Both the position numbers and the translations under genes were made by a program. A stretch of DNA of 64,000 nucleotides, from NCBI GenBank assembly GCA_051715425.1, contig JBPXJS010000038.1, positions 160,497 through 224,496 on the forward strand, read 5' to 3'. Below, in pieces: positions 8,535 to 16,659 of this stretch. Positions within the stretch are counted from its first letter, which is position 1. Every line of letters begins with the position of its first letter. The notes beneath the pieces were generated by a model. The model was given only the letters and a program-made list of their open reading frames with translations, did no database searches and was not told where the DNA came from. The stretch comes from JAJTFA01 sp051715425 (GTDB lineage: Bacteria > Bacteroidota > Bacteroidia > UKL13-3).

Positions 8535-10046
8535 ATGAAAAAAACAATCTTACTTATACTGGATGGGTGGGGCAACGGAAAGCCTTACAATGGAAATGCC
8601 ATTAATCTTGCCCAAAAACCAAATTTTGATGCACTGGTGTCTAAATATCCTTATGCCGAGTTGAAAACCTCAGGAGAAGACGTTGGGCTGCCTGAAGGAC
8701 AAATGGGAAACTCTGAGGTAGGCCATATGAATATTGGTGCCGGAAGAGTGGTATACCAGCAACTTGTTTTAATTAATAAATCATTCCGAAACAAGGAGGT
8801 AAATACAAACCCAGTGTTAAATGATGCCATCACTTACGCCAATCAACATGGTAAAAAAATCCATCTTATCGGTTTGGTAAGCAACGGGGGCGTTCACTCT
8901 TCTTTGGAACATCTCAAGGGTTTATGTTCTATTTTAAAGGATCATCATGTAAAAGATTTTTATATTCATGCATTTACAGATGGGCGCGACACAGATCCCA
9001 AAAGCGGAACAACATTTTTAACAGACCTTCAAAACCATTTAAAAACAACAGGAGGAGAAATAGCCTCGGTTGTTGGACGGTATTATGCCATGGACCGCGA
9101 TAAACGGTGGGAACGTGTAAAAACAGCTTATGACTTATTGGTAAACGGAACCGGAGAGTATACCACAGATATTATTTCTGCAATAGAAAAAAGGTATCAT
9201 TCTGGCGAAACAGATGAGTTTTTAAAACCGCTTATTGCCAACAAACAGGCAACAATTGAGGAAGGAGACGTGGTTATTTGTTTCAACTTCAGAACCGACC
9301 GTGGACGCGAAATAACCATGGCCCTTACACAGCAGGATTTTCGCGAGTTTAATATGCACAAATTACACCTGAACTATATTACCCTTACAGAGTACGATAA
9401 AACGTTTAACGGGGTAAAAGTGCTTTTCCCTGATATTGAATTAAACAACACCATGGGTGAGGTGCTTGAACAATCAGGTAAAAAGCAGGTGAGAATAGCT
9501 GAAACTGAAAAATACCCCCATGTTACATTTTTCTTTAGCGGTGGCCGTGAGCAACCATTTAGTGGTGAAAGCCGGCATATGTCCCCTTCGCCCAAAGTTG
9601 CCACTTACGATCTGCAACCTGAAATGAGTGCAGATATGGTTTGTGATTTTACACTGGCTGAAATTGAAAAAGCAGAAGCTGACTTTATATGTGTAAACTT
9701 TGCCAACCCCGATATGGTTGGGCACACCGGGGTGGTTGAAGCTGAGATTCGCGCCATAGAAAAAGTAGATTCTTGCCTTGGTAAAATTATTCCTGCAGCC
9801 TTGCAAAAAGGCTATTCCCTATTTATTACAGCAGATCACGGCAATGGTGAATATATGATTAATGAAGAAGACGGAAGTCCGAATACTGCACATACCACCA
9901 ATGTTGTTCCCTGCCTGCTGGTTGAACCCCAAACTAATAAAAAATTAAAATCAGGCCGGCTTGCAGATATTGCCCCTACTTTGCTAACTTTAATGGATAT
10001 ACCTGTACCGAAAGAAATGACCGGGGACGTGTTGTTATGCGACTAA
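8535..10046 (+). CDS. gpmI: 2,3-bisphosphoglycerate-independent phosphoglycerate mutase
   Basis: Interconverts 3- and 2-phosphoglycerate in glycolysis using two Mn ions and a phosphoserine intermediate. 503 residues, full length. The alkaline-phosphatase-like metal site is visible: LILDGWGNG at the N-terminus, the nucleophile Ser in GQMGNSEVGHMNIGAGRVV, HAFTDGRDTDP, FNFRTDRGREIT, the second metal loop in FANPDMVGHTG and ITADHGNGE near the C-terminus. The last 10 bases overlap the start of the next gene. Confidence 0.98.
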   Translation: MKKTILLILDGWGNGKPYNGNAINLAQKPNFDALVSKYPYAELKTSGEDVGLPEGQMGNSEVGHMNIGAGRVVYQQLVLINKSFRNKEVNTNPVLNDAITYANQHGKKIHLIGLVSNGGVHSSLEHLKGLCSILKDHHVKDFYIHAFTDGRDTDPKSGTTFLTDLQNHLKTTGGEIASVVGRYYAMDRDKRWERVKTAYDLLVNGTGEYTTDIISAIEKRYHSGETDEFLKPLIANKQATIEEGDVVICFNFRTDRGREITMALTQQDFREFNMHKLHLNYITLTEYDKTFNGVKVLFPDIELNNTMGEVLEQSGKKQVRIAETEKYPHVTFFFSGGREQPFSGESRHMSPSPKVATYDLQPEMSADMVCDFTLAEIEKAEADFICVNFANPDMVGHTGVVEAEIRAIEKVDSCLGKIIPAALQKGYSLFITADHGNGEYMINEEDGSPNTAHTTNVVPCLLVEPQTNKKLKSGRLADIAPTLLTLMDIPVPKEMTGDVLLCD

Positions 10047-10570
10047 TTCTTTGTCTTTTCATCATCTTTTGTTTTTGCGGTTGTGATACCCCACCGGAGA
10101 ACGGAGCTTTATATTTTGATATACCAGGTTTTATTGATAAAGAAATAATCCGTTTAGGAGAAAAAGCCCATACACTAACGAAAAATTTGCTTTATGAGGA
10201 AAAAGAAGAGCAACAGCTGATTGAAAACCCCGACTGGAAAACAGAACTAAAGCCCTTTTTTGAAACCAATTTGAACAAACCTGCATATGCCGGCAGATTT
10301 GAGCTTGACAGCTCCTTTGCAGGAGATACGCTAAAAATCAGTTACACCTCCACCAACAATAAATCAGACTTGCAATTGGCGGAAGTTTATTACTTCAAAC
10401 AGGAGCCTGTAAAAATCTCGGTTCTTTTTACAGAGAAAAATGCTTTGTACAACAGCAATAAGAAGTTAGTGTATGTATGCGACAGCTTTTTTGAGATTAC
10501 CGGGGAACAACGGTTGCGCCTTTCCAGCCTGTCAAACTACAGGGTGAGGGGAATTATTGGTAAACCTTAG
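10037..10570 (+). CDS. Putative lipoprotein of unknown function
   Basis: A 177-residue protein with a lipobox-type start (MRLILCLFIIFCFCGCDTPP; lipidated Cys about residue 16). The rest has no motif I recognise and looks like mixed alpha/beta with many charged residues. It overlaps the end of gpmI by 10 bases, so it is probably translated from the gpmI transcript, and its own last 4 bases overlap convergent lolA. The pairing with gpmI suggests shared transcription and not necessarily shared function. Confidence 0.75.
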   Translation: MRLILCLFIIFCFCGCDTPPENGALYFDIPGFIDKEIIRLGEKAHTLTKNLLYEEKEEQQLIENPDWKTELKPFFETNLNKPAYAGRFELDSSFAGDTLKISYTSTNNKSDLQLAEVYYFKQEPVKISVLFTEKNALYNSNKKLVYVCDSFFEITGEQRLRLSSLSNYRVRGIIGKP

Positions 10571-11211
10571 TTGCGCAGGTCAATAATTTCAACCTTGGGA
10601 TATTTTTTTGGGTCGAAAGTAAAAAACTTGTCTTCCAGTTTAATATTAGGCACCTGATTGGTAATAATGTAAGTATGTATGGTTCCGTTCTTATCATACA
10701 CTACTGATTTAATAATGCTTTGATTGGTTTTATCTACGGTTAACCGGATCTTGAAAAAATTCTTCTTCTTATCTTTAGGAGTTAACTCTATAATGGCAAT
10801 ATCTCTTCCGCCTTCTTTTTTTTCCTCTTCCATTTTATAGATAAAACCCTTGTCGTACATGGTAAAAATATCATCAAGCCTGATGGTAGCCTGCTTAGGA
10901 TTATACGTATTTACCTGAACTTCGTTTACCTCCTTGCTGTAAGTCCATACCGTTTGGTTATCACAAATTATTAACTGACCCGCTATATCTAACCTGAACT
11001 TGTTTCCTTTAACAAATATGGTTCCTTTCTGCTTTTCCTGCGATTTATCGGCTTTGCTTTCTACCGCATAAGTAAAGTCGGCCTTTATGGTTTTAAATTT
11101 TTTATACCGGTTGCTGATGGTGTTTAACAACTTATCAGCCGACTTGTCCTTTTGTGCAAATACATTGGTAAAAGAAGCGGTAAGAATAAAGAGGATTAAA
11201 ATGTGTTTCAC
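10567..11211 (-). CDS. lolA: Outer-membrane lipoprotein carrier LolA-like protein
   Basis: Periplasmic chaperone that carries lipoproteins to the outer membrane. 214 residues, with signal peptide MKHILILFILTASFTNVFAQ from a GTG start (CAC on plus at 11209-11211). LolA-type features: ISNRYKKFKTIKADFTYAVES near the start, GTIFVKGNKFRLDIAGQLIICDNQTVWTYSK in the middle, and repeated beta strands to the end. Bacteroidota LolA proteins are usually annotated as outer membrane lipoprotein carrier family. It converges on the gpmI lipoprotein gene. Confidence 0.9.
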   Translation of the reverse strand: MKHILILFILTASFTNVFAQKDKSADKLLNTISNRYKKFKTIKADFTYAVESKADKSQEKQKGTIFVKGNKFRLDIAGQLIICDNQTVWTYSKEVNEVQVNTYNPKQATIRLDDIFTMYDKGFIYKMEEEKKEGGRDIAIIELTPKDKKKNFFKIRLTVDKTNQSIIKSVVYDKNGTIHTYIITNQVPNIKLEDKFFTFDPKKYPKVEIIDLRN

Positions 11212-11271
11212 GCTACAAATATCTGTTTTGTTCTGATTCTATGAATAAAAATAATGCCAATGGTTTAATGG

Positions 11272-12612
11272 TTATTCTTCTTCCGCCCGATCCAATAAGG
11301 ATTGAGGAAGTGATTTATTTGCCTTTGCACCCAGTGTTTTTAGATTTTCCACCCGTTTTACGAGGTTTCCGGTACCCGTTGAAATTTTTTTCATGGCCTC
11401 TTCATAAGAACGTTTGGAGTCATCCATTTTCTTACCAATTTCGAGCAAATCTTTCACAAAACCTTCAAATTTATCGTAAAGCGCACCCGCCTGATTGGCA
11501 ATTTCCAGGGCATACCTGTTTTGGCTTTCTATCTTCCATAAGCTGGCTACCGTTTTAAGTGTGGCCAACAAGGTAGTTGGAGAAACAATAACTGTTCTTC
11601 TTTCCCAAGCATAGTTAAACAAGTCGTTATCGGACTGAATAGCCGCGCTAAAAGCTGATTCCATTGGCATAAACAACAACACAAAATCAGGTGTAGAAAA
11701 CTCCTGAGAAGTATAATAATTCTTATCACTGAGTAATTTTACATGATTTTTTACAGAGTTTACATGTTCCTTTAATAAGCGTTCACGTACATCTGCTTCC
11801 TCTGCACTGGCCATTTGCTCGTATGCAGTAAGTGATACCTTAGAGTCGATAACAAGATGTTTATTATCCGGCAAAAAAACCACCACATCCGGTTTAATGG
11901 TTTCTCCATCAATATTCCTGGTTACTACCTGGGTGCGGTATTCCCTGTCTTTTACCAACCCGCTTCTTTCCAGCACCTTTTCCAGAATTAATTCCCCCCA
12001 GTTGCCTTGCCTTTTGGTATCTCCTTTTAGGGCTTTTGTTAAATTATGTGCTTCCTCACTTATTCTGGCATTTAGCTCGTATAACTTTTTCACCTCTTCT
12101 CTCAGGGAGATTTTATCTCTCATTTCTTTGTCATACGCGTCTCCCACTTTCTTTTCAAAGTCTTTAATTTTCTCATTAAATGGCTTCAATATCTCGTCCA
12201 GATTGGTGCGGTTTTGTTCGGTAAATTTTTGGGATTTTTCATCCAGGATTTTGCCCGCAAGGTTCTCAAATTCCACTTTCAGCCTCTCATTCATCTTTTC
12301 CAATTCCAGCTTTTGGTCTCTTAACCGCTCCTCCAGGTTTCGTCCATTGCTTAATGCCGTTGCCAATTCATTGTTTAACCTGATGATCTCACTTCTTGCA
12401 GCATTTAACTCTGCATTTATTTTAGCACTGTCGGCCATTAGCATTTCCTGCCTGCTTTTCCATGCGCTTGTATCATTACCCGCAGCTATCAGTTGCTCGC
12501 GCAATTGTTCCATTTCAGCAGTATTACCTGAAACGTTTCCGGATGCTTTCTTCATAAACCAGGCTAAGGCAAATCCGATAATGAGTCCAATGAATAGATA
12601 AACGAGTTCCAT
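11272..12612 (-). CDS. rmuC: DNA recombination protein RmuC
   Basis: RmuC family limits inversions at short repeats and is predicted to hold a PD-(D/E)XK-like nuclease fold. 446 residues: an N-terminal membrane anchor (MELVYLFIGLIIGFALAWFM), a long coiled coil to about residue 180, then the conserved core KRQGNWGELILEKVLERSGL, KPDVVVFLPDNKHLVIDSKVS and MPMESAFSAAIQ. Stand-alone minus-strand gene with its own promoter element at 12627-12634. Confidence 0.95.
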   Translation of the reverse strand: MELVYLFIGLIIGFALAWFMKKASGNVSGNTAEMEQLREQLIAAGNDTSAWKSRQEMLMADSAKINAELNAARSEIIRLNNELATALSNGRNLEERLRDQKLELEKMNERLKVEFENLAGKILDEKSQKFTEQNRTNLDEILKPFNEKIKDFEKKVGDAYDKEMRDKISLREEVKKLYELNARISEEAHNLTKALKGDTKRQGNWGELILEKVLERSGLVKDREYRTQVVTRNIDGETIKPDVVVFLPDNKHLVIDSKVSLTAYEQMASAEEADVRERLLKEHVNSVKNHVKLLSDKNYYTSQEFSTPDFVLLFMPMESAFSAAIQSDNDLFNYAWERRTVIVSPTTLLATLKTVASLWKIESQNRYALEIANQAGALYDKFEGFVKDLLEIGKKMDDSKRSYEEAMKKISTGTGNLVKRVENLKTLGAKANKSLPQSLLDRAEEE

Positions 12613-12626
12613 ATTGCAAATTTGAC

Positions 12627-12634
12627 CAAATTTA
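12627..12634 (-). promoter_or_regulatory. Promoter -7 element for rmuC
   Basis: Minus-strand TAAATTTG fits TAnnTTTG and ends 14 bases before the rmuC start codon. Confidence 0.45.
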
Positions 12635-12744
12635 TGCTTTAGGAGGGTTTTGTTGGAAAAACATTTGTTAAAGGAAATGAGACCATTACAATATTTAATT
12701 GGTTCTTTTTAAACCATATGCCCGTTTTAACATCATAACTTGCG

Positions 12745-13311
12745 TTGAATCCTATGCCTGAAGCAGCCGAAATAAATGATCATGAGTTAGTCGTAGCCTT
12801 TAAAAAGGAGGCAACAAGGCAAAGTGCTTTCAGAACCATCCTTCAGAAGTATCAAAAAAAAACCTATTGGCATATCAGGCGTATTGTAATAGACCATGAT
12901 GATGCTGATGATGTTGTTCAAAATACCTTTATTAAAATCTGGGAAAACCTTATCAACTTCAGAGAAGATGCCCAACTCTACACCTGGATATTCAGAATTG
13001 CTACCAACGAATCATTATTGTTTCTGAATAAAAAAAAGAGTGGCCGCAATATTTCACTTGATGATGTAGATTATGATTTGACGGCTAAACTGGAAACCGG
13101 AAGCTATTTTAATGGAGATACCGCTGAAAGAAAATTGCAGACAGCCATTTTGAGGCTACCGGAGAAGCAAAGGCTGGTTTTTAATATGAAATATTATGAA
13201 AATCTGAAGTATGAGGAAATGGAGCAAATTTTAGGCACCAGTGTTGGCGCTCTGAAAGCGTCCTATCATCATGCTGTGAAAAAAATTGAAGAATTTGTTA
13301 AACGAGATTAA
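12745..13311 (+). CDS. ECF-type RNA polymerase sigma factor
   Basis: Sigma-70 family, extracytoplasmic function type, 188 residues. Region 2 is seen as YWHIRRIVIDHDDADDVVQNTFIKIWENL followed by LYTWIFRIATNESL (about residues 45-95). Region 4, LPEKQRLVFNMKYYENLKYEEMEQILGTS, carries the -35-binding helix-turn-helix (about residues 135-170). It heads a three-gene run with a single-TM protein and a Spy/CpxP-like periplasmic protein, so it probably controls an envelope response together with these partners. Confidence 0.95.
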   Translation: MNPMPEAAEINDHELVVAFKKEATRQSAFRTILQKYQKKTYWHIRRIVIDHDDADDVVQNTFIKIWENLINFREDAQLYTWIFRIATNESLLFLNKKKSGRNISLDDVDYDLTAKLETGSYFNGDTAERKLQTAILRLPEKQRLVFNMKYYENLKYEEMEQILGTSVGALKASYHHAVKKIEEFVKRD

Positions 13312-13347
13312 ACCTCAATAAGGTTTTATGCTCTATTGATTAGATAA

Positions 13348-13836
13348 ATGTCAGAAAATAAAGAACATATTGACACCAGTTTTATTCAAAACCTTCATCC
13401 CAACGGTGGATTTGAGGTACCGGAAGGTTATTTTGTGCAATTGCAGGAAACTATTCTGAATAAAACCAGCAATAATGGATTTTCTGTTCCGGAGCATTAT
13501 TTTAATGAGTTGGAGGAGCGGATTGAAGCAAAACTTAAAACACCTGTGCAGCCAAAAAGGTTGGTTATTATCCGCAACCTTAAGTATGCCTCAGCCATTG
13601 CAGCTTCCTTGCTAATTTTTGGCAGTTTGTACCTTTGGCTTTCTAAACCGCAAGTTTCACCTGTTGATTTTAGCGCCTTAAGTGATGAGGAAATCATTAA
13701 TTATATTGAGGTATCGGACATACAGGATCATAAGCTACTGGAGATGGCAATAAAATCTGAAAGCAGCACTACAAAAGACGAAGAAGAATATTTGATCAAT
13801 ACAGCGGATGCTGATTTAATTATAGATGAATTATGA
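13348..13836 (+). CDS. Single-pass membrane protein, probable anti-sigma factor
   Basis: 162 residues. The N-terminal half is cytoplasmic and holds two copies of a short motif, GGFEVPEGYFVQLQETIL and NGFSVPEHYFNELEERI (about residues 19-55), then a single membrane segment (YASAIAASLLIFGSLYLWL, about residues 74-93) and an acidic periplasmic tail. Position, topology and the VPEGYF repeat resemble uncharacterised proteins encoded after ECF sigma genes in Bacteroidota. The anti-sigma role is inferred; no zinc-binding HxxxCxxC motif is present. Its stop overlaps the next start by 4 bases. Confidence 0.8.
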   Translation: MSENKEHIDTSFIQNLHPNGGFEVPEGYFVQLQETILNKTSNNGFSVPEHYFNELEERIEAKLKTPVQPKRLVIIRNLKYASAIAASLLIFGSLYLWLSKPQVSPVDFSALSDEEIINYIEVSDIQDHKLLEMAIKSESSTTKDEEEYLINTADADLIIDEL

Positions 13837-14282
13837 GAACGAAAACATTATTATTGGTGCTTATGCTTGGCATTGGTTTACCACAACTGTGGGCTCAGGA
13901 AGAAGAAGAACAGGGAGATGACAGGGTGGAATCATTAAAAATTGCCTTCATTACAGAGAAACTTAATTTATCCAGCGCAGAAGCCAAAAACTTCTGGCCA
14001 GTGTACAATGAGTTTGAAAGCCAGATTAAGAAGCTACGTGCCAAAGAAAAGGAAAATGTGAACACGATGAAGGCAAAAACAAATATCACCGATGCTGATG
14101 CTGATAAATTTATGACCGATCAACTGAGTCTGAAACAGCAACAGCTTGATCTTACCAAAAAGTATGTGGTAGAATTTAAAAAAGTATTGCCGGCAAAGAA
14201 AGTAGCCCGACTCCTGATGCTCGAGCAGGAGTTTAAGCAGCAATTGTTAAAGCGGTTGAAAGAACGAAGGGGAAAAATGTAA
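13833..14282 (+). CDS. Spy/CpxP-like periplasmic protein
   Basis: 149 residues with signal peptide MRTKTLLLVLMLGIGLPQLWAQ, an acidic run EEEEQGDD, then an all-helical body with LNLSSAEAKNFWPVYNEFESQIKKLR and LPAKKVARLLMLEQEFKQQLLKRL. The arrangement of helices and the LTxxEAxxFWPxYxE-like motif resemble the sensor-type Spy/CpxP/heavy-metal-resistance family of periplasmic chaperones. Overlap with the upstream TM protein and the nearby ECF sigma gene point to one regulated envelope-stress unit. Confidence 0.82.
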   Translation: MRTKTLLLVLMLGIGLPQLWAQEEEEQGDDRVESLKIAFITEKLNLSSAEAKNFWPVYNEFESQIKKLRAKEKENVNTMKAKTNITDADADKFMTDQLSLKQQQLDLTKKYVVEFKKVLPAKKVARLLMLEQEFKQQLLKRLKERRGKM

Positions 14283-14295
14283 CATTGCATGTAGT

Positions 14296-14322
14296 AAAGG
14301 AAGTCAGTAGGCTTCCTTTTTT
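14296..14322 (+). terminator. Terminator after the sigma-factor operon
   Basis: Stem AAAGGAAG / CTTCCTTT with an 8-base loop and a following T-run, 14 bases after the stop of the Spy-like gene. Confidence 0.7.
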
Positions 14323-14338
14323 ATTCATATGTTGCTCT

Positions 14339-14346
14339 TATATTTG
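14339..14346 (+). promoter_or_regulatory. Promoter -7 element for the deoxyhypusine-synthase-like gene
   Basis: TATATTTG fits TAnnTTTG exactly and ends 16 bases before the ATG at 14363; it lies just after the preceding terminator. Confidence 0.5.
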
Positions 14347-14362
14347 CCCAAATTTTACGAAA

Positions 14363-15337
14363 ATGACCAAAGGACCTATTTCCCAGTTTATTGAAACACA
14401 CTATAAGCATTTTAATGCCGCTGCGTTGGTGGATGCTGCTAAAGGATACGAAACACACCTCACAGAAGGTGGCAAAATGATGGTAACCCTTGCAGGCGCG
14501 ATGAGTACTGCCGAGCTTGGCAAATCCCTTGCAGAAATGATCAGACAGGGCAAGGTGGATATTATAAGCTGCACTGGTGCAAATCTGGAAGAAGATATTA
14601 TGAATCTGGTGGCGCATAGCCACTATAAACGTGTTCCAAACTACCGCGATCTTTCTCCGCAGGATGAATGGGATCTTTTAGAAAACCACTATAACAGGGT
14701 AACGGATACCTGCATACCTGAGGAAGAAGCATTCCGCAGGTTGCAAAAACATATTTATAAAATCTGGAAAGATGCTGATACGGCAGGTGAAAGGTTTTTC
14801 CCTCATGAATACATGTATAAGATTTTATTAAGCGGAGAACTGGAACAGTACTACGAAATAGACCCAAAAAACTCGTGGATGCTTGCTGCTGCGCAACGTA
14901 ACCTGCCAATTGTGGTTCCGGGCTGGGAAGACAGTACCATGGGAAATATTTTTGCCTCCTACGTAATTAAAAACGAAATAAAGGCCACCACCATGAAATC
15001 AGGCATTGAATATATGGCCTGGCTGGCTGACTGGTATGTAAAGAACTCATCAGGCAAGGGTGTTGGATTTTTTCAGATAGGTGGCGGTATAGCCGGTGAC
15101 TTCCCGATTTGTGTGGTACCTATGTTATATCAGGATATGGAAATGGAAAATATTCCTTTCTGGAGTTATTTCTGCCAAATCAGTGATTCTACCACCTCTT
15201 ACGGATCGTACTCAGGTGCTGTACCAAATGAAAAAATAACCTGGGGCAAACTTGATATCCATACACCAAAATTTATTGTAGAAAGTGATGCCACCATTGT
15301 AGCGCCTCTCATTTTTGCATGGCTGCTGGGTTGGTAA
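14363..15337 (+). CDS. Deoxyhypusine synthase-like protein
   Basis: 324 residues, clearly of the deoxyhypusine synthase family: VTLAGAMSTAELGKSLAEMIRQGKVDIISCTGANLEEDI at the N-terminus, VPGWEDSTMGN in the middle (NAD pocket), QIGGGIAG (about residues 239-245) and the catalytic-lysine context KITWGKLD with Lys at about 296. In true eukaryotic enzymes the Gly-rich loop is followed by His-His; here it is Asp-Phe. Bacteria have no eIF5A, the normal substrate, so the real substrate is probably a polyamine or other amine. The ATG at 14363 is preferred because the upstream extension crosses a terminator and the promoter element. Confidence 0.93.
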   Translation: MTKGPISQFIETHYKHFNAAALVDAAKGYETHLTEGGKMMVTLAGAMSTAELGKSLAEMIRQGKVDIISCTGANLEEDIMNLVAHSHYKRVPNYRDLSPQDEWDLLENHYNRVTDTCIPEEEAFRRLQKHIYKIWKDADTAGERFFPHEYMYKILLSGELEQYYEIDPKNSWMLAAAQRNLPIVVPGWEDSTMGNIFASYVIKNEIKATTMKSGIEYMAWLADWYVKNSSGKGVGFFQIGGGIAGDFPICVVPMLYQDMEMENIPFWSYFCQISDSTTSYGSYSGAVPNEKITWGKLDIHTPKFIVESDATIVAPLIFAWLLGW

Positions 15338-15354
15338 AATTGATTGCTTTAGTT

Positions 15355-15386
15355 AAAAAGAGCCGCATACTGTGCGGCTCTTTTTG
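15355..15386 (+). terminator. Terminator after the deoxyhypusine-synthase-like gene
   Basis: Stem AAAAAGAGCCGCA / TGCGGCTCTTTTT with a 5-base loop; T-run on plus. Confidence 0.85.
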
Positions 15387-15413
15387 TTTCCTTAAATAAC
15401 CGATATTTGTTGC

Positions 15414-16607
15414 ATGCATATCAGTAACAGAGAGCTTTTCCTCCATCATCAGGCACAAACAACCCGATTTCCGCTGCTTATGGAATTTGTAAAAGCAGAG
15501 GGTATTTACCTGTTTGATAAGGATGGAAAGCCTTATATAGATTTAATTTCAGGAATAAGCGTGAGCAGCATTGGCCATGGAAATGAAAGGGTGAAACAAG
15601 CCATTAAAAACCAGGTGGATCAATATATGCACCTGATGGTGTATGGCGAATACGTGCAGGCGCCACAGGTTAAGCTTGCCTCAAAGCTCACCTCCATGCT
15701 GCCTCAAAGCCTTGATTGTGTTTATTTTGTTAACTCAGGTGCAGAGGCTACAGATGGGGCATTAAAACTGGCAAAAAGAATTACAGGCCGTTCGGAGATT
15801 ATTGCTTTTAAACAGGCTTACCACGGCAGTACACACGCTGCATTAAGCCTTAACAGTGAAGAATATTACAAAAATGCTTTTCGACCATTATTGCCAGGAG
15901 TAAAGTTTCTTACCCATAATCATATTGATGAGCTGAAACAAATATCAGAGCAAACCGCCTGTGTGGTTATTGAAGTAATCAGGGGAGAATCGGGGTATGT
16001 GCCAGTTGAGCTAGCCTTTTTACAGGCATTAAGGCAACAATGTGATCAAACTGGAGCCGTATTGATCTTTGATGAAATCCAATCAGGAATGGGCAGAACC
16101 GGTAAAATGTTTGCGTTTGAACACTATGGCGTTATACCTGATATCCTTTTATTGGGCAAAGCTTTGGGAGCCGGTATGCCTATTGGTGCATTTGTAGCAT
16201 CCCAACAACATATGCAGCTGCTTGCCGAAAACCCGATGCTGGGTCATATTACCACATTTGGAGGGCATCCCGTAATTTGTGCGGCCGCTTTAGCAGGGAT
16301 AGAAGAATTATACACCCATTCATGGATTGACGAGGTTGAAAGCAAGGAACAACTTTTCAGACAATTATTGACTCACCCGGGAGTAAAAGCGATAAGCGGT
16401 AAAGGGCTTATGCTTGCCCTGGAACTTGATTCATTTGAAACCAACAAAAAAGTAATTGATGCCTGCATCATTGACGGGCTAATAAGTGATTGGTTTTTAT
16501 TTGCAACCAACAGGCTTAGAATTGCTCCGCCATTGACGATAACAGAACAACAGATCAAAGAAGCATGTGAAATTCTGATAAAAAATTTAACAAAATTTTG
16601 TTCCTGA
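15414..16607 (+). CDS. Class III (ornithine/acetylornithine-type) aminotransferase
   Basis: PLP enzyme of fold type I, 397 residues. Visible features: GISVSSIGHGNERVKQAI, the phosphate-binding FVNSGAEATDGALKLAKRITGR, KQAYHGSTHAALSL, the Asp of IFDEIQSGMGRTGKMFAFEHYG, the Schiff-base Lys in LLLGKALGAGMPIGAF (about residue 249) and ITTFGGHPVICAAAL. This places it with omega-amino-acid aminotransferases such as ornithine, acetylornithine or 4-aminobutyrate enzymes; the substrate cannot be read from sequence. No arginine biosynthesis genes are nearby. Its neighbour upstream is the deoxyhypusine-synthase-like gene, but a terminator separates them. Confidence 0.92.
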   Translation: MHISNRELFLHHQAQTTRFPLLMEFVKAEGIYLFDKDGKPYIDLISGISVSSIGHGNERVKQAIKNQVDQYMHLMVYGEYVQAPQVKLASKLTSMLPQSLDCVYFVNSGAEATDGALKLAKRITGRSEIIAFKQAYHGSTHAALSLNSEEYYKNAFRPLLPGVKFLTHNHIDELKQISEQTACVVIEVIRGESGYVPVELAFLQALRQQCDQTGAVLIFDEIQSGMGRTGKMFAFEHYGVIPDILLLGKALGAGMPIGAFVASQQHMQLLAENPMLGHITTFGGHPVICAAALAGIEELYTHSWIDEVESKEQLFRQLLTHPGVKAISGKGLMLALELDSFETNKKVIDACIIDGLISDWFLFATNRLRIAPPLTITEQQIKEACEILIKNLTKFCS

Positions 16608-16611
16608 TTAA

Positions 16612-16630
16612 ACCTATTCATGGAATAGGT
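16612..16630. repeat. 8-base inverted repeat upstream of the surface lipoprotein gene
   Basis: ACCTATTC-ATG-GAATAGGT is a perfect 8-bp dyad 30 bases before the ATG at 16660. No T-run follows, so it is less likely a terminator than an operator or a leader hairpin. Confidence 0.4.
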
Positions 16631-16659
16631 ATCTTAGTTTCGATATTAATTCATAAACT

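Noticed and set aside
11897..12601. 234-codon plus-strand frame
   Set aside because: Lies antisense to rmuC, Ser/Leu-rich, with no promoter or recognisable domain; a shadow of the coiled-coil coding strand.
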